Positions 25,682 through 36,113 are shown, numbered from the stretch's first letter. The stretch: DNA of 37,809 nucleotides from Fructobacillus fructosus KCTC 3544 (GCF_001438695.1 NZ_JQBH01000003.1:69541-107349); one strand, 5' to 3'. Numbers and translations: made by a program. Notes: generated from the sequence alone by a model not told the origin.

Positions 25682-27793
25682 TTATGCTTCGCCGCCGTGT
25701 TCCTTGATAATTTCTTCTTGAACGTTCTTTGGAACGGCCTGGTAGTGGTCAAAGACCATCTGGAACGTTCCACGTCCCTGCGTAGCTGAACGCAAAGTCG
25801 TTGCATAACCGAACATTTCTGACAATGGTACCTGAGCCTTAACGGCCAAAACAGGTCCACGGTTTTCTTGTCCTTCAATCAAACCACGACGTGCGGAAAC
25901 GTGTCCCATCACATCACCAAGGTTTTCTTCAGGAACAACGATGTCAACCGCCATGATTGGTTCCAAAATAACGGCACCGGCAGTCTTAGCAGCTTCCTTC
26001 AATGCCAATGAAGCGGCAATCTTAAAGGCAGCTTCAGAAGAATCGACATCGTGGTAAGAACCATCGTACAACTTAGCCTTCAAGTCAACCAATGGGAAGC
26101 CAGCCAAAGGACCTGCGTTCAAAGCGTCCTTCAAACCTGCTTCAACTGAAGGGATGTATTCACGAGGAACAACACCACCGACGATGGCGTCTTCGAATTC
26201 GAAGCCTGCCCCTTCTTCGTTTGGTGAGAATTCAATCCAAACATCACCATACTGTCCCTTACCACCAGACTGGCGCTTGAAGAATCCACGCGCCTTAACG
26301 TCCTTCGTGAAGGCTTCACGGTAGGCAACTTGAGGAGCACCAACTTGGGCTTCAACGTTGAATTCACGCTTCATACGATCAACCATGATGTCCAACTGCA
26401 ATTCACCCATTCCGGCGATCAACGTGTCACCAGTTTCCTGGTTCGTTGTGGCACGGAATGAAGGATCTTCTTCAGCAAGCTTCTGCAAAGCAGTTGCCAA
26501 CTTGTCTTGGTCGGCCTTCGTCTTTGGTTCGATGGCCAATTCGATAACTGGTTCTGGGAATTCCATTGACTCCAAGATCAATGGGTGGTCAACGGCCGTC
26601 AAAGAATCACCAGTTGTGGTGTTCTTCAAACCAATGGCAGCGGCGATATCACCAGAGAAGACTTCTTCGATTTCAGTACGTGAAGTAGCGTGCATTTGAA
26701 GCAAACGACCAACACGTTCACGTGAGTCAGAAGAAGTGTTTTGTACGTATGAACCAGCCTTCAATGAACCAGTATAAACACGCATAAACGTCAAACGACC
26801 AACGAATGGGTCCGTCATGATCTTAAATGCCAAGGCAGCGAATGGCTTTGAGTCATCGGCAACCAAGTCAACTTCTTCATCCGTCTTAGGGTCGGTAGCG
26901 ACATAAGGACGAACTTCCAAAGGTGATGGCAAGTAATCAACAACGGCATCCAACATCATTTGAACACCCTTATCCTTGTAGGCAGAACCGGCAAGAACTG
27001 GGTAGAATTCCAAAGCCAACGTTGCACGACGGATAGCCGCCTTCAATTCGTCAACTGAAATTTCTTCCCCTTCAAGGTACTTGTTCATCAATTCTTCATC
27101 GACATCAGCAACCGCTTCAATCAACTTTTCGCGACGTTCTGCAACGATGTCCTTGTAGTCAGCAGGGATTTCCTTAGGTTCCCAAGTTGATCCAAGATCA
27201 TCCGTTGGGTAGTAAGCTTCCTGCGTAATCAAATCAATGACACCAGCAAAGTCGTCTTCGGCACCGATTGGCCATTGGATAGCTTCGGCGTTAACACGAA
27301 GACGTTCGTGCATTGATTCAACAGACATTGCAAAGTCTGCACCCAACTTATCCATCTTGTTAACGAAGACGATACGTGGGACGTTATAAGTTGTCGCTTG
27401 GTGCCAAACAGTTTCAGTCTGTGGTTCAACACCAGCAGCACCATCCAACACGGCTACGGCACCATCCAACACACGGAGGGCACGTTCAACTTCGATTGTG
27501 AAGTCCACGTGACCTGGGGTATCGATGATGTTAACACGGAATGGATCTTTTTCGTATTGGTCAAAGAATCCACGCCAAACGGCCGTCGTAGCGGCAGACT
27601 GGATCGTAATTCCACGTTCCTTTTCCTGGTCCATGAAATCCATTTGTGAAGCACCATCGTGCGTTTCACCAATCTTGTGGATCTTACCAGTATAGTACAA
27701 GATACGCTCAGTCGTCGTCGTCTTACCAGCATCGATGTGGGCCATGATACCAATGTTACGAGTACGGTTAAGCGGATATTCACGCTTTGCCAT
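25682..27793 (-). CDS. fusA: Elongation factor G
   Basis: 703 residues, five-domain translational GTPase. G1 AHIDAGKTT at 18-26, switch [13 protein letters not shown]3 DTPGHVDF, G4 NKMDKLG. Domain IV holds the tip loop that enters the decoding centre. EF-G drives translocation and, with RRF, ribosome recycling. Full length. Last gene of the str operon here; tuf does not follow, as is common in Lactobacillales. A terminator-like hairpin lies in the 117-nt gap after rpsG. Confidence 0.98.
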   Translation of the reverse strand: MAKREYPLNRTRNIGIMAHIDAGKTTTTERILYYTGKIHKIGETHDGASQMDFMDQEKERGITIQSAATTAVWRGFFDQYEKDPFRVNIIDTPGHVDFTIEVERALRVLDGAVAVLDGAAGVEPQTETVWHQATTYNVPRIVFVNKMDKLGADFAMSVESMHERLRVNAEAIQWPIGAEDDFAGVIDLITQEAYYPTDDLGSTWEPKEIPADYKDIVAERREKLIEAVADVDEELMNKYLEGEEISVDELKAAIRRATLALEFYPVLAGSAYKDKGVQMMLDAVVDYLPSPLEVRPYVATDPKTDEEVDLVADDSKPFAALAFKIMTDPFVGRLTFMRVYTGSLKAGSYVQNTSSDSRERVGRLLQMHATSRTEIEEVFSGDIAAAIGLKNTTTGDSLTAVDHPLILESMEFPEPVIELAIEPKTKADQDKLATALQKLAEEDPSFRATTNQETGDTLIAGMGELQLDIMVDRMKREFNVEAQVGAPQVAYREAFTKDVKARGFFKRQSGGKGQYGDVWIEFSPNEEGAGFEFEDAIVGGVVPREYIPSVEAGLKDALNAGPLAGFPLVDLKAKLYDGSYHDVDSSEAAFKIAASLALKEAAKTAGAVILEPIMAVDIVVPEENLGDVMGHVSARRGLIEGQENRGPVLAVKAQVPLSEMFGYATTLRSATQGRGTFQMVFDHYQAVPKNVQEEIIKEHGGEA

Positions 27794-27826
27794 TGTGTTC
27801 TCCTAAAATTTTTCGTTATTTGCAAG

Positions 27827-27856
27827 AAAAAGCGACCTAGTTTCAGTTCGCTTTTT
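27827..27856 (-). terminator. Internal terminator/attenuator between rpsG and fusA
   Basis: Minus-strand AAAAAGCGA / TCGCTTTTT, 9-bp perfect stem with a 12-nt loop, followed by CTTG. Has the shape of an intrinsic terminator but lies inside the str operon, 34 nt before the fusA ATG. May lower fusA relative to rpsL-rpsG or mask an alternative structure. Confidence 0.55.
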
Positions 27857-27885
27857 AAAAAGAATATTCATTGCTAAGAAGCAAC

Positions 27886-27903
27886 CGGTTAGCAAGCTAA
27901 CCG
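27886..27903 (-). other. Perfect hairpin after the rpsG stop
   Basis: CGGTTAGC-TT-GCTAACCG, an 8-nt inverted repeat (6 bp with a 6-nt loop in practice), 8 nt after the rpsG stop and without a U-run. Possible 3'-end stabiliser or processing site. Confidence 0.55.
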
Positions 27904-27910
27904 ATTCATC

Positions 27911-28381
27911 CTACCAACGGTAGTGAGCAAAGGCACGGTTGGCTTCAGCCATCTTGTGCGTGTCTTCGCGCTTCTTAACTGATGCACCGTTTTCGTTTGC
28001 TGCATCGATGATTTCCTTGGCCAAACGTTCGTCCATTGTGTGTTCGTTACGCAAACGAGCGTAGTTAACCAACCAACGGAGACCCAAAGTCGTACGACGG
28101 TCTGGGCGAACTTCGATAGGCACCTGGTAGTTTGATCCACCAACACGGCGGGCCTTAACTTCCAATACTGGCATGATGTTTTCCATGGCTTGTTCGAAAA
28201 CTTCCAATGGATCGTTACCAGTTGTTTCCTTGATACGGTCGAAGGCATCATACAAGATTGTTGATGCCGTTCCACGCTTACCATCGATCATCAACTTGTT
28301 GATCAAACGGGAAACCAGCTTTGAATTGTAAATTGGGTCAGGCAAAACTTCCTGACGCTTCGTATAACCTTTACGTGGCAT
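27911..28381 (-). CDS. rpsG: 30S ribosomal protein S7
   Basis: 156 residues, [20 protein letters not shown] and [22 protein letters not shown]; full length. Primary binder of the 16S 3' major domain, near the E site. In E. coli S7 represses the str operon; here the rpsG-fusA gap holds two hairpins that could serve control. 17 nt after rpsL. Confidence 0.97.
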   Translation of the reverse strand: MPRKGYTKRQEVLPDPIYNSKLVSRLINKLMIDGKRGTASTILYDAFDRIKETTGNDPLEVFEQAMENIMPVLEVKARRVGGSNYQVPIEVRPDRRTTLGLRWLVNYARLRNEHTMDERLAKEIIDAANENGASVKKREDTHKMAEANRAFAHYRW

Positions 28382-28398
28382 AAGTTTTCCTCTCCTTT

Positions 28399-28812
28399 TT
28401 ACTTCTTAGGAGCTTTTGTTCCATACTTAGAACGTGAGCTCATACGACCTTCAACACCGGCAGTATCCAGTGCACCACGGATAACGTGGTAACGCACACC
28501 AGGCAAATCCTTAACACGACCACCACGGATCAAAACAACCGAGTGTTCCTGCAAGTTGTGACCGATACCTGGAATGTAAGCCGTCACTTCATACAGGTTT
28601 GACAAACGTACACGAGCGTACTTACGCAAAGCTGAGTTAGGCTTCTTAGGTGTCAAAGTTCCAACACGAGTGGCAACCCCACGCTTTTGTGGCGCAGCAT
28701 TCTTAGTTGCTTTCTTCTTCATTGAGTTGTAGCCGAAGTTCAAAGCGGGTGAGTTTGACTTAGTCGCTTGAGACTTACGTGACTTACGAACCAATTGGTT
28801 AATTGTAGGCAT
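28399..28812 (-). CDS. rpsL: 30S ribosomal protein S12
   Basis: 137 residues, [37 protein letters not shown] and [15 protein letters not shown]. The two lysines whose mutation gives streptomycin resistance (in TPKKPNSA and in RVKDLPG) are the wild-type residues. S12 controls decoding accuracy. First gene of the str operon behind a structured leader of about 150 nt. Confidence 0.97.
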   Translation of the reverse strand: MPTINQLVRKSRKSQATKSNSPALNFGYNSMKKKATKNAAPQKRGVATRVGTLTPKKPNSALRKYARVRLSNLYEVTAYIPGIGHNLQEHSVVLIRGGRVKDLPGVRYHVIRGALDTAGVEGRMSSRSKYGTKAPKK

Positions 28813-28964
28813 CCTACTATTCTCCTTCGTTTCATTTCACAGTTCCAGGTGTATCATTTTTGTCATTAAACAAAAGTGCTCCCGGAAGTCCTGCTTAGAC
28901 TTGCCTTTACACCGCCCTTCATCACGATTATCGCGATATTCAGAGCACATGTCTTAAAAGCACG
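28813..28964 (-). promoter_or_regulatory. Structured rpsL leader RNA
   Basis: About 150 nt between the predicted start and rpsL. GTGCTC and GAGCAC, about 70 nt apart, can close a domain (about 28948-28876) that contains a TATCGCGATA palindrome and AAGTC-(7)-GACTT. No U-run follows the closing helix. Candidate r-protein-binding leader. Confidence 0.45.
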
Positions 28965-28970
28965 TCCAAT

Positions 28971-28998
28971 ATAATAGCATTATCTGGGACAAAGTCAA
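28971..28998 (-). promoter_or_regulatory. str operon promoter
   Basis: -35 TTGACT (28998-28993, 5/6), 16-nt spacer, -10 TATTAT (28976-28971, 5/6) preceded by TGC, giving an extended -10. Confidence 0.75.
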
Positions 28999-29074
28999 GG
29001 CAATTTACGACCTTTTCTACGGCTTTTTTATTAAGAAAGAATAAAAGCTTGGATGAGCTTTTGAAGGCTTTTTC

Positions 29075-29752
29075 GTGCTATTTGGTATGAACTACTTATT
29101 AAACTTTCTGCTACAATCCATTTTGGCCTCCCTTATCTGTTGTTTCGCCGACCGCGCCATCGCAAAACGCCCGTTGTTTACGAAGCGTTCATATTGTTTC
29201 CATTGCACGACACAACTGAACTGGTACCAGCTCATCCCCATTTTTTCAGCATTCTTTCAATCCTTTCGTTGCTCAAAGTGTCATGCCACTTTTACTAGTA
29301 AGAAACAGTGGGTATTTTTCGAACTTTTCTTTCCAATCACCATGGCTTTGGTGGCACCTTCTTTCGAACCGCAATATTGGCTAGTATTCCCACTCCTCTT
29401 TCTCGCTCGTGAAGATAGCCAGGCACTGAAGGCTCACAGTGACTGGCTCTTCCTCGTCGTTCCGATTGTTTACCTTCAGAGTACGACCAGTTGTTTGACA
29501 TGGATGAAGTTTTGGATCCTTATCGAGGTACTCATTCTCATTTTTCTGCACAAACTTGGTTTTGGCGATCTCCCTGTTCTGCTAATCGCAATGCTTGCTT
29601 TCACGGATGCTGATTTTTTGCTCTTCATCGCCATTGCTTCATGCAGCGCCCTACTCGACTATCTTTGTTCTAAAAAAATGAATCAATCCTTGCCTTTTTT
29701 ACCATTCCTCTTACTTTCCTGGTTGATTCTACTTTTAAAAAATCATTTTTAG
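29075..29752 (+). CDS. comC: Type IV prepilin peptidase, ComC-like (A24 family)
   Basis: 225 residues, the only plus-strand gene. Multi-TM protein with the zinc-ribbon cysteines C41-x2-C44 and C66-x2-C69 in the N-terminal domain, and the two catalytic aspartates of the aspartyl prepilin peptidases: D114 (ARED) and D165 (GFGD). It would process ComG-type pseudopilins for DNA uptake. GTG start at 29075 is favoured by GAAGG 7 nt upstream; ATG at 29087 is the alternative. No partner com gene is in view. Converges on clpC, with a shared terminator between. Confidence 0.87.
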   Translation: MLFGMNYLLNFLLQSILASLICCFADRAIAKRPLFTKRSYCFHCTTQLNWYQLIPIFSAFFQSFRCSKCHATFTSKKQWVFFELFFPITMALVAPSFEPQYWLVFPLLFLAREDSQALKAHSDWLFLVVPIVYLQSTTSCLTWMKFWILIEVLILIFLHKLGFGDLPVLLIAMLAFTDADFLLFIAIASCSALLDYLCSKKMNQSLPFLPFLLLSWLILLLKNHF

Positions 29753-29801
29753 AAAAGTAGAAGCAACTTAACGACCTTCAGACAGCGTTTAATCTTCCAA
29801 A

Positions 29802-29835
29802 AAAAGTCCAACCACGACACGGTGGTTGGACTTTT
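29802..29835. terminator. Bidirectional terminator between comC and clpC
   Basis: AAAAGTCCAACCAC / GTGGTTGGACTTTT, 14-bp perfect stem with a 6-nt loop and A/T runs on both sides, between two convergent genes. Confidence 0.95.
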
Positions 29836-29843
29836 CATTTGTT

Positions 29844-32327
29844 TCAAGCATTCGATACTACTGCTTGTTCACTAGCCTTTTTGATTTTCAACGTAATCTG
29901 ACCCTTTGTGGCACCAATCGTCACCATGTCAGCCGTTGAGATTTCACCAGAAAGCAGCGCTTCCGACAGTTTATCCTCAATAGCCGTTTGAATAAGGCGA
30001 CGAACTGGCCGAGCACCATATTCACGGTCATAACCTTCTTCAGCAATGGTTTTAACTGCTGCTTGGGTGATCTTAATCTTAACCCCTTGCTCCGCTACTC
30101 GTTCAAGTAATGACTTGGACAACAGGCGAACAATTTGTTCAACTTCTGGTTCTTCCAACGGATCAAAGACCAACACTTCATCAATGCGGTTCACAAATTC
30201 TGGCCGGAACGTTTCTTTAACGGTTTCACGAATCTTATTCGCTACTGCCTCTTTATTCTCAGCTTGGTCGACAGAACCGAACCCAACCGTCTTTTCGTCA
30301 CGCAACCGGGTTGCCCCCAAGTTGGACGTCATGATGATAATCGTGTTACGGAAGTTCACTCGACGACCCTTGGCATCGGTCAAGAACCCATCGTCAAAGA
30401 CCTGCAACATCAAGTTGTAGATATCCTTGTTCGCCTTTTCCAGCTCATCCAACAAGATAATTGAATAGGGATGCTTCCGAACTTGTTCGGTCAATTGCCC
30501 ACCCTGGTCGTAACCAACATAACCAGGAGCAGCCCCGATTAGACGGGAGGCCGAGTACTGTTCTTGATACTCAGACATATCGATTCGAATCATGTTGTCT
30601 TCCGAACCGAAGACCAACTCAGCCAAAGCCTTGGCCAGTTCAGTCTTTCCAACACCGGTTGGTCCTAAGAAGAGGAAAGTCCCCATTGGGCGCTTGGGGT
30701 CAGCCAGCCCTGAGCGGGCACGGCGGATAGCCCGTGAAACAGCTGACACCGCCGCCTTTTGTCCAATCACTCGCTTACCCAACTCTTTTTCCAAATTGAC
30801 AAGCTGGTCAGACTCGCTTTCCTGCACTTGGTTCAACGGTACACCCGTCTGCTGTGAAATAACCGTGGCAATGTCTTCAGGCGTCACCTTCATGCTGTAG
30901 GCATGCTGGCTTGCCTCTTTTCGTTCCGCTTTGGTCATCGCCTTATCGATCTTTTGACGCAAAGCAATTTCTTTCAGGCGTAGGTCCGCTGCCAACTCAA
31001 AGTCCATGTCAGCAATGGCCGCTTCTTTCTTATTAACAATGGCCGTCAACTTTGTCCGGTCTTTGTGAACGGGCGTTGCTTGATCAACGGCATCAATTTG
31101 GACTTTGGCCGCTGCTTCATCCATCAAATCAATGGCTTTATCAGGAAGGAAGCGTCCCGTAATGTAACGGGCAGATAACTTCACGGCTGCCTCGATGGCG
31201 CCATCCTCAATGTTGACCCGGTGGTAGCTAGCAAACTTTGGGCGAATCCCCTTCAAAATAGCGATGGCCTCCTCAGTCGAAGGTTCATTAACCGTCACCC
31301 GAGCGAAGCGTCGTTCCAGTGCGGCGTCTGATTCAATCGACTGTTGGTACTCATCAAAAGTCGTTGCGCCAAGCAACTGCAAGTCGCCACGAGCCAATGC
31401 TGGCTTCAGGATATTGGCCGCATCAATAGCGCCTTCGGCACCACCAGCACCCACGAGGGTGTGCAGTTCATCGACAAAGAGAATCACTTGCCCGTCAGCT
31501 TCGATTTCGTCGATGATTTGCTTCAAACGAGCTTCGAACTCCCCGCGGTACTTTGTTCCAGCAACCAAAGAACCCATGTCCAAAACCATCAAGCGCTTGT
31601 GCTTCAAATTTTCTGGTACTTGTCCCTGCACAATGCGCTGCGCCAATCCTTCAGCAATGGCGGTCTTTCCAACACCAGGTTCACCAACAAGTACGGGATT
31701 ATTCTTAGTCCGTCGTGACAAAATCTGGACAACACGCCGCACTTCCTTATCCCGACCAATGACTGGATCTAAATGCTCTGTCCGAGCGACCTGAGTCAAA
31801 TCACGGCCAAGCTTATCCAAGGTTGGCGTTCCTTCGATTGACTGCTGCTTGACACGTCCTTTTTTCAACTGCTTACGCAAATCCGTGACGCCTAGTCGGC
31901 GAAGAACCGCCCGTTGCAAGTCAGTGAGGTTGACATCCAGTGAGAGCAACACGCGGGCGGCCAAAATACTTTGGTCTTGAATCAAGGACAACAAGAGCAA
32001 CTCCGTGCCAATTTCAGTTTGCCCCAAGGTTTCAGCCTGCTCTTTGGCCCAGTTCAAGATGCTGCCAGCCTTTGGCGAGTATGGTAAGTAGAGGTCAGGG
32101 TCAAAGGCCTGTTGGACACCAAAACCAGTGTAGTGTTCGACCTCTTCCTGAACGGCTTTGCCCGTAACGCCAAACTCGGCCAAAATCTTACCAGCGACAC
32201 CTTGTTTTTCCATCGCTAGCGCGAGAAGAAGGTGTTCCGTTCCCACGGCTAGGTGGCGGAAGTACTTGGCTTGATCCTGGGCAATTGCCAGGGCAGTCTT
32301 TGCTGAATTTGTGTATTCTTGTGCCAT
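29844..32327 (-). CDS. clpC: ATP-dependent Clp protease ATP-binding subunit ClpC
   Basis: 827 residues. Double Clp-N repeat (1-145, [15 protein letters not shown]), first AAA+ module with Walker [10 protein letters not shown] and Walker [10 protein letters not shown], a middle UVR-containing region ([17 protein letters not shown]), second AAA+ module with [12 protein letters not shown], and the C-terminal D2-small domain. Feeds unfolded proteins to ClpP; class-I Hsp100. Monocistronic: no ctsR, mcsA or mcsB beside it. Promoter at 32372-32400 carries a dyad rather than a CtsR direct repeat. Confidence 0.95.
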   Translation of the reverse strand: MAQEYTNSAKTALAIAQDQAKYFRHLAVGTEHLLLALAMEKQGVAGKILAEFGVTGKAVQEEVEHYTGFGVQQAFDPDLYLPYSPKAGSILNWAKEQAETLGQTEIGTELLLLSLIQDQSILAARVLLSLDVNLTDLQRAVLRRLGVTDLRKQLKKGRVKQQSIEGTPTLDKLGRDLTQVARTEHLDPVIGRDKEVRRVVQILSRRTKNNPVLVGEPGVGKTAIAEGLAQRIVQGQVPENLKHKRLMVLDMGSLVAGTKYRGEFEARLKQIIDEIEADGQVILFVDELHTLVGAGGAEGAIDAANILKPALARGDLQLLGATTFDEYQQSIESDAALERRFARVTVNEPSTEEAIAILKGIRPKFASYHRVNIEDGAIEAAVKLSARYITGRFLPDKAIDLMDEAAAKVQIDAVDQATPVHKDRTKLTAIVNKKEAAIADMDFELAADLRLKEIALRQKIDKAMTKAERKEASQHAYSMKVTPEDIATVISQQTGVPLNQVQESESDQLVNLEKELGKRVIGQKAAVSAVSRAIRRARSGLADPKRPMGTFLFLGPTGVGKTELAKALAELVFGSEDNMIRIDMSEYQEQYSASRLIGAAPGYVGYDQGGQLTEQVRKHPYSIILLDELEKANKDIYNLMLQVFDDGFLTDAKGRRVNFRNTIIIMTSNLGATRLRDEKTVGFGSVDQAENKEAVANKIRETVKETFRPEFVNRIDEVLVFDPLEEPEVEQIVRLLSKSLLERVAEQGVKIKITQAAVKTIAEEGYDREYGARPVRRLIQTAIEDKLSEALLSGEISTADMVTIGATKGQITLKIKKASEQAVVSNA

Positions 32328-32371
32328 GTTCTACTCCTTCTTTCATTCAATTCGTCTCGTAATTGGCTACT

Positions 32372-32400
32372 ATTATAACGCAGTCAAGACGTTACATAAA
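32372..32400 (-). promoter_or_regulatory. clpC promoter
   Basis: Perfect -10 TATAAT (32377-32372). The hexamer 17 nt upstream (32400-32395) reads TTTATG, a poor -35. Start near 32365, leader of about 38 nt, Shine-Dalgarno AAGGAG before ATG 32327. Confidence 0.6.
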
Positions 32401-32406
32401 GTCTTG
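32385..32406. promoter_or_regulatory. Dyad CAAGAC-N10-GTCTTG over the clpC -35
   Basis: A perfect 6-bp inverted repeat with a 10-bp spacer, centred at 32395.5, i.e. on the -35 position. The geometry fits a dimeric repressor site. No CtsR heptad direct repeat (GGTCAAA-type) and no CIRCE (TTAGCACTC) is present. Confidence 0.5.
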
Positions 32407-32412
32407 TCCAGA

Positions 32413-32444
32413 CCAATCAAAAAAGCAGGCGTTCACCTGCTTTT
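32413..32444 (-). terminator. Intrinsic terminator after prfB
   Basis: Minus-strand AAAAGCAGG-TGAACG-CCTGCTTTT, 9-bp stem, T-run TTTTTTG, 3 nt after the prfB stop. Confidence 0.92.
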
Positions 32445-32446
32445 GA

Positions 32447-33565
32447 TTAATCTGGATTTTTCAATGCCAATTGCCACTGAAGGTAGGCATTAATGAATGG
32501 GTCTAAGTCCCCATCCAAGACATCTTGCGGTTGATTTGTTTCATATCCCGTCCGGTGATCCTTAACCATCTGATAGGGATGTAAGACATAGGAGCGGATT
32601 TGAGAACCCCATCCGTTTTCTTTCTTTTCCCCAGCCAAAGCCGCTCGTTCGGCTTCCTTCTTTTCCAGTTCCATCTGGTAAAGCTTAGCCTTCAACAAGC
32701 GCATGGCATAATCACGGTTACCGTACTGGGTACGTTCGACCGTTGATGACACAACAATGCCAGTCGGTTCATGGGTCAAACGCACACCAGTTGACACCTT
32801 ATTGACGTTCTGACCACCGGCACCACCGGAACGAAAGACGTCCATCTTGATGTCGTCATCACGAACTTCGACTTCGATGGAGTCATCCAATTCAGGCATA
32901 ACATCGACCGATACAAAGGAAGTGTGTCGACGCCCAGCCGAATCAAAGGGGGAAATCCGAACGAAGCGATGCACGCCCTTTTCTGAACGTAAGAATCCGT
33001 AGGCGTTGTGCCCGGAAACTTTGATCGTGGCCGAGTCAATACCGGCTTCGTCACCCGCATTGTAGTTCAACACATCGACTTTAAAGTCGTGGGCTTGGGC
33101 CCAACGAGTGTACATCCGGTAAAGCTTTTCGCCCCAGTCGGTCGATTCAGTTCCACCCGAACCAGGATGGATTTCCAAGATGGCATTGTTGGCATCGTAT
33201 TCACCCGTCAACAACTGTTCCAGGTTATAGGCTTGGACAGCATCCTGGGTCTTTTCCACCAACTGGCCCAACTCCTCAGCAGAATCGGTATCTTCAGGGT
33301 CTTCGGAAACAATTTCAATCAACATCTCGATTTCATCAGCTGCTTCACCCAATGCTAAGAATGAATCCCGCCTTTTCTTCAAGACGTTGGTCTCATCAAT
33401 CACACCTTGGGCCTTTTGCTGATCATCCCAGAAACCCGGTTCGGTCATCTGGTTTTCAAAGTCGGCAATTTCCTCCGTCAATGCATCCAAATCTAATGTT
33501 TTTTCAAAGCCGGCAACTTCCTCTCGGATACCAGCTAGAGCCTGTTTGGCAGCCACTACTTCCAT
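32447..33565 (-). CDS. prfB: Peptide chain release factor 2
   Basis: 372 residues in one frame. The SPF anticodon-like tripeptide ([10 protein letters not shown]) that reads UGA and UAA, and the GGQ peptidyl-hydrolysis motif ([12 protein letters not shown]) are present. The programmed +1 frameshift site (CTT TGA C preceded by a Shine-Dalgarno-like run) that controls most bacterial prfB genes is absent: the codons around residue 25 read AAA ACA TTA GAT TTG with no stop. ATG at 33565 with GGGAGGAT upstream. 45 nt after secA, with a small hairpin between them. Confidence 0.95.
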   Translation of the reverse strand: MEVVAAKQALAGIREEVAGFEKTLDLDALTEEIADFENQMTEPGFWDDQQKAQGVIDETNVLKKRRDSFLALGEAADEIEMLIEIVSEDPEDTDSAEELGQLVEKTQDAVQAYNLEQLLTGEYDANNAILEIHPGSGGTESTDWGEKLYRMYTRWAQAHDFKVDVLNYNAGDEAGIDSATIKVSGHNAYGFLRSEKGVHRFVRISPFDSAGRRHTSFVSVDVMPELDDSIEVEVRDDDIKMDVFRSGGAGGQNVNKVSTGVRLTHEPTGIVVSSTVERTQYGNRDYAMRLLKAKLYQMELEKKEAERAALAGEKKENGWGSQIRSYVLHPYQMVKDHRTGYETNQPQDVLDGDLDPFINAYLQWQLALKNPD

Positions 33566-33583
33566 GGCAATCCTCCCATAAGA

Positions 33584-33606
33584 AAAGCGAACTTATCGTT
33601 CGCCTT
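33584..33606 (-). terminator. Weak terminator-like hairpin between secA and prfB
   Basis: AAGGCGAAC-GATAA-GTTCGCTTT, 9 bp with one G-U, followed by TCTTATG. The U-run is short and the prfB Shine-Dalgarno comes right after, so it probably attenuates rather than ends transcription. Confidence 0.45.
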
Positions 33607-33610
33607 GTGC

Positions 33611-36022
33611 TTAGGCTGACAAATTAGTACGAATCTCGGCCTTCATGAAAGTTCGAGTTGCATCATACTCAATATCAGCAATCATTTTGTTAAAGTTAGC
33701 AAAAGCTTCGTTTTGGTATTCAACCAATGGGTTCAACTGACCATAACCGCGAAGACCAACTCCCTGACGCAAACGGTCGAGGGCATCGATGTGGTCCGTC
33801 CAGTGTTGGTCAACGGAACGAAGAATAACTACCCGTTCAAAGGCCAAAAGCTGTCCTTCGTCATACAAGGCTTCCTTCTTTTCAGCTAAGTTTTCCTTAG
33901 CCAACTCCAGAATCTTTTCCTTGATTTCAGGACGAGTTAGGTTCTGCAAACGAACAGAACCGTGCTTTGGTGACGTAATCGATGATTCAATAAAGGTATT
34001 GATTTCATCTAAGTGCCACTTTTCGGCATCCTTACCAGGTGTCTGCGCGTCAACCACGCGGTCAATTGTCCGCTCAACCATGCCCATTAAGGCATCATCG
34101 AGAGACTCCTTTTCATCCAAAACAGCATCACGTTCCCTGTAAATCAACTCACGTTGTTCACGAACAACGTCATCATACTGTAAGACATTCTTACGCGTAT
34201 CGTAGTTGTTTCCTTCAACACGCTTTTGTGCCGACTCAACTGAACGAGTAATCCAACGGTGGGTAATGACCGTTTCTTCATCATCCATGTTCATTCGTTG
34301 CAAGAGAGCCCGGACTTTTTCAGCGCCGAAACGAATCATCAAATCATCTTGCAAAGACAAGTAGAACTGTGAGAAGCCGTGGTCACCCTGACGTCCCGCA
34401 CGACCACGCAATTGGTTATCGATACGACGTGATTCGTGACGTTCCGTTGCAATCACCGCTAAGCCACCCAAATCATCAATACCAGGGCCCAACTTAATGT
34501 CAGTTCCACGACCGGCCATGTTGGTGGCAACCGTTACGGCACCCTTTTGCCCGGCATTGGCAATGATTTCGGCTTCTTTTTCGTTGTTCTTAGCGTTCAA
34601 CACGTTGTGAGGAATCTTGTGGGCAGTTAAGAGCTTATCAACCAATTCAGAAGATTCAACGGAACCAGTTCCCAACAAGACAGGCTGACCTTTCTTATGC
34701 AACTCCGCCACGCGGTCGACCACTGCGTTGTACTTTGACTTCAAAGATGGGTAGAGCAAGTCAGGTTCATCAACACGTTGAATTGGTCGGTTCGTTGGAA
34801 TCTCAATCACTTCCATGTTGTAAATCTCAAGAAGCTCTTCTTCTTCCGTCTTGGCCGTTCCCGTCATACCAGACAACTTCTTGTACATACGGAAGAGGTT
34901 CTGGTAGGTGATTTGCGCCATGGACTTGTTTTCTTCCTTGATCTCGACGCCTTCTTTGGCTTCGATGGCTTGGTGCAAACCATCAGACAAGCGAGTTCCT
35001 TCAGAAATACGACCAGTTGATTGGTCAATCAACTTCACTTCGCCTTCCTGCACAACGTAATCTTTATCACGTAAGTAGTTAAAGTTAGCACGTAGCGCTT
35101 GGTCAATGTGGTGAGTCAAGGCCGTGTTGGCGCTATCATAAATATTATCTAAGTTAAAGAAGACTTCGGCAGCTTTGATTCCCTTGGGCGTCAATGACGT
35201 GTTCTTTGATTCCTCATCGACTTTATAATCTTCGTCACGAGTTAGTGTCTTCACGAAACGATCAACACGCTGGTAGAGCGGTGAAATGCCGGAACCAGGA
35301 CCAGAAATGATCAAAGGAGTACGAGCCGTATCAATCAAAATTGAATCCGCTTCATCAATCAACGCGTAGTTTAGGCCACGTTGCATCACACGGTCTTCCG
35401 CACGGTTCACCATGTTATCGCGAAGGTAGTCAAACCCAATGTTAAAGTTGGTTGAATAAGTGATATCCGCATCGTAGGCAGCCCGCTTCTTTTCGGGTGA
35501 ATCGTCCCCAACGTTAATACCGACCGAAAGGCCCAACCAATTGTACAGTTGACCCATCTGTTCCGCATCACGCTTCGAGAGGTAATCGTTAACCGTCACA
35601 ACGTGGACACCGTTACCAGCCAGTGCGTTCAAGTAAACCGCCATTGTGGCCGTCAAAGTCTTTCCTTCACCAGTCTTCATTTCGGCAATGTTTCCGCCAT
35701 GAAGCACGATGGCCCCCATCACTTGGACGTGGTATGGGTACAAACCAAGAACACGCTTAGCACCTTCACGCGCTACAGCAAAGGCTTCAGGCAAAATTTC
35801 ATCCAAAACCTTGGCCGTTGCCTTTTGCTTCGCCTTGTCGTCTTTAATACCAGCAAGGGCCTTTTGAATGTGAATTTGAAAGTCTTGGGTCTTCTTCTGC
35901 AAGGCCTCATCGGACAGAGCAGCCATATCATCAGCCAACGCTTCGACCTGGTTCGCCACCTTGTCAATTTTCTTTAATTTGTGCCGGGAGTTATCCAGCG
36001 CTTTACGAATAGGATTTGCCAT
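33611..36022 (-). CDS. secA: Preprotein translocase ATPase SecA
   Basis: 803 residues. N-terminal ATPase with Walker [12 protein letters not shown] near 100, DEAD box [11 protein letters not shown], preprotein-binding domain, second nucleotide-binding fold ([29 protein letters not shown]) and C-terminal helical scaffold ending [20 protein letters not shown]. The zinc-binding SEC-C motif (CxCxSGKxxxxCH) and the linker before it are missing, so SecB-type or membrane contacts through that tail are not available. It is the housekeeping SecA, not SecA2. Upstream of prfB in one transcript. Confidence 0.96.
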   Translation of the reverse strand: MANPIRKALDNSRHKLKKIDKVANQVEALADDMAALSDEALQKKTQDFQIHIQKALAGIKDDKAKQKATAKVLDEILPEAFAVAREGAKRVLGLYPYHVQVMGAIVLHGGNIAEMKTGEGKTLTATMAVYLNALAGNGVHVVTVNDYLSKRDAEQMGQLYNWLGLSVGINVGDDSPEKKRAAYDADITYSTNFNIGFDYLRDNMVNRAEDRVMQRGLNYALIDEADSILIDTARTPLIISGPGSGISPLYQRVDRFVKTLTRDEDYKVDEESKNTSLTPKGIKAAEVFFNLDNIYDSANTALTHHIDQALRANFNYLRDKDYVVQEGEVKLIDQSTGRISEGTRLSDGLHQAIEAKEGVEIKEENKSMAQITYQNLFRMYKKLSGMTGTAKTEEEELLEIYNMEVIEIPTNRPIQRVDEPDLLYPSLKSKYNAVVDRVAELHKKGQPVLLGTGSVESSELVDKLLTAHKIPHNVLNAKNNEKEAEIIANAGQKGAVTVATNMAGRGTDIKLGPGIDDLGGLAVIATERHESRRIDNQLRGRAGRQGDHGFSQFYLSLQDDLMIRFGAEKVRALLQRMNMDDEETVITHRWITRSVESAQKRVEGNNYDTRKNVLQYDDVVREQRELIYRERDAVLDEKESLDDALMGMVERTIDRVVDAQTPGKDAEKWHLDEINTFIESSITSPKHGSVRLQNLTRPEIKEKILELAKENLAEKKEALYDEGQLLAFERVVILRSVDQHWTDHIDALDRLRQGVGLRGYGQLNPLVEYQNEAFANFNKMIADIEYDATRTFMKAEIRTNLSA

Positions 36023-36105
36023 CGAATGTTCGGTATCCAGTTGCCCAGATACGCCCCTTTCATAAAAGTCATTATGATCTTGAATTATTTTAGAAACTAA
36101 GCCTA

Positions 36106-36111
36106 ATTATA
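36106..36111 (-). promoter_or_regulatory. secA-prfB promoter (-10 TATAAT)
   Basis: Perfect TATAAT directly behind the T-run of the serS terminator. The -35 would lie inside the terminator (CTGTCT at 18 nt, 3/6). Leader of about 77 nt to the secA ATG. Confidence 0.6.
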
Positions 36112-36113
36112 GC

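Noticed and set aside
25541-25789. Plus-strand frame between potA and fusA
   Set aside because: It overlaps the fusA 3' end and terminator, has no homology that I recognise, and is explained by the antisense of those elements.
28813-29074. tRNA or rRNA gene in the rpsL-comC gap
   Set aside because: No cloverleaf, CCA end or GTTCRANNC motif; the pairing fits a leader RNA instead.
32328-32446. CtsR or CIRCE operator upstream of clpC
   Set aside because: No GGTCAAA-type heptad tandem and no TTAGCACTC inverted repeat could be found; only the CAAGAC dyad is present.
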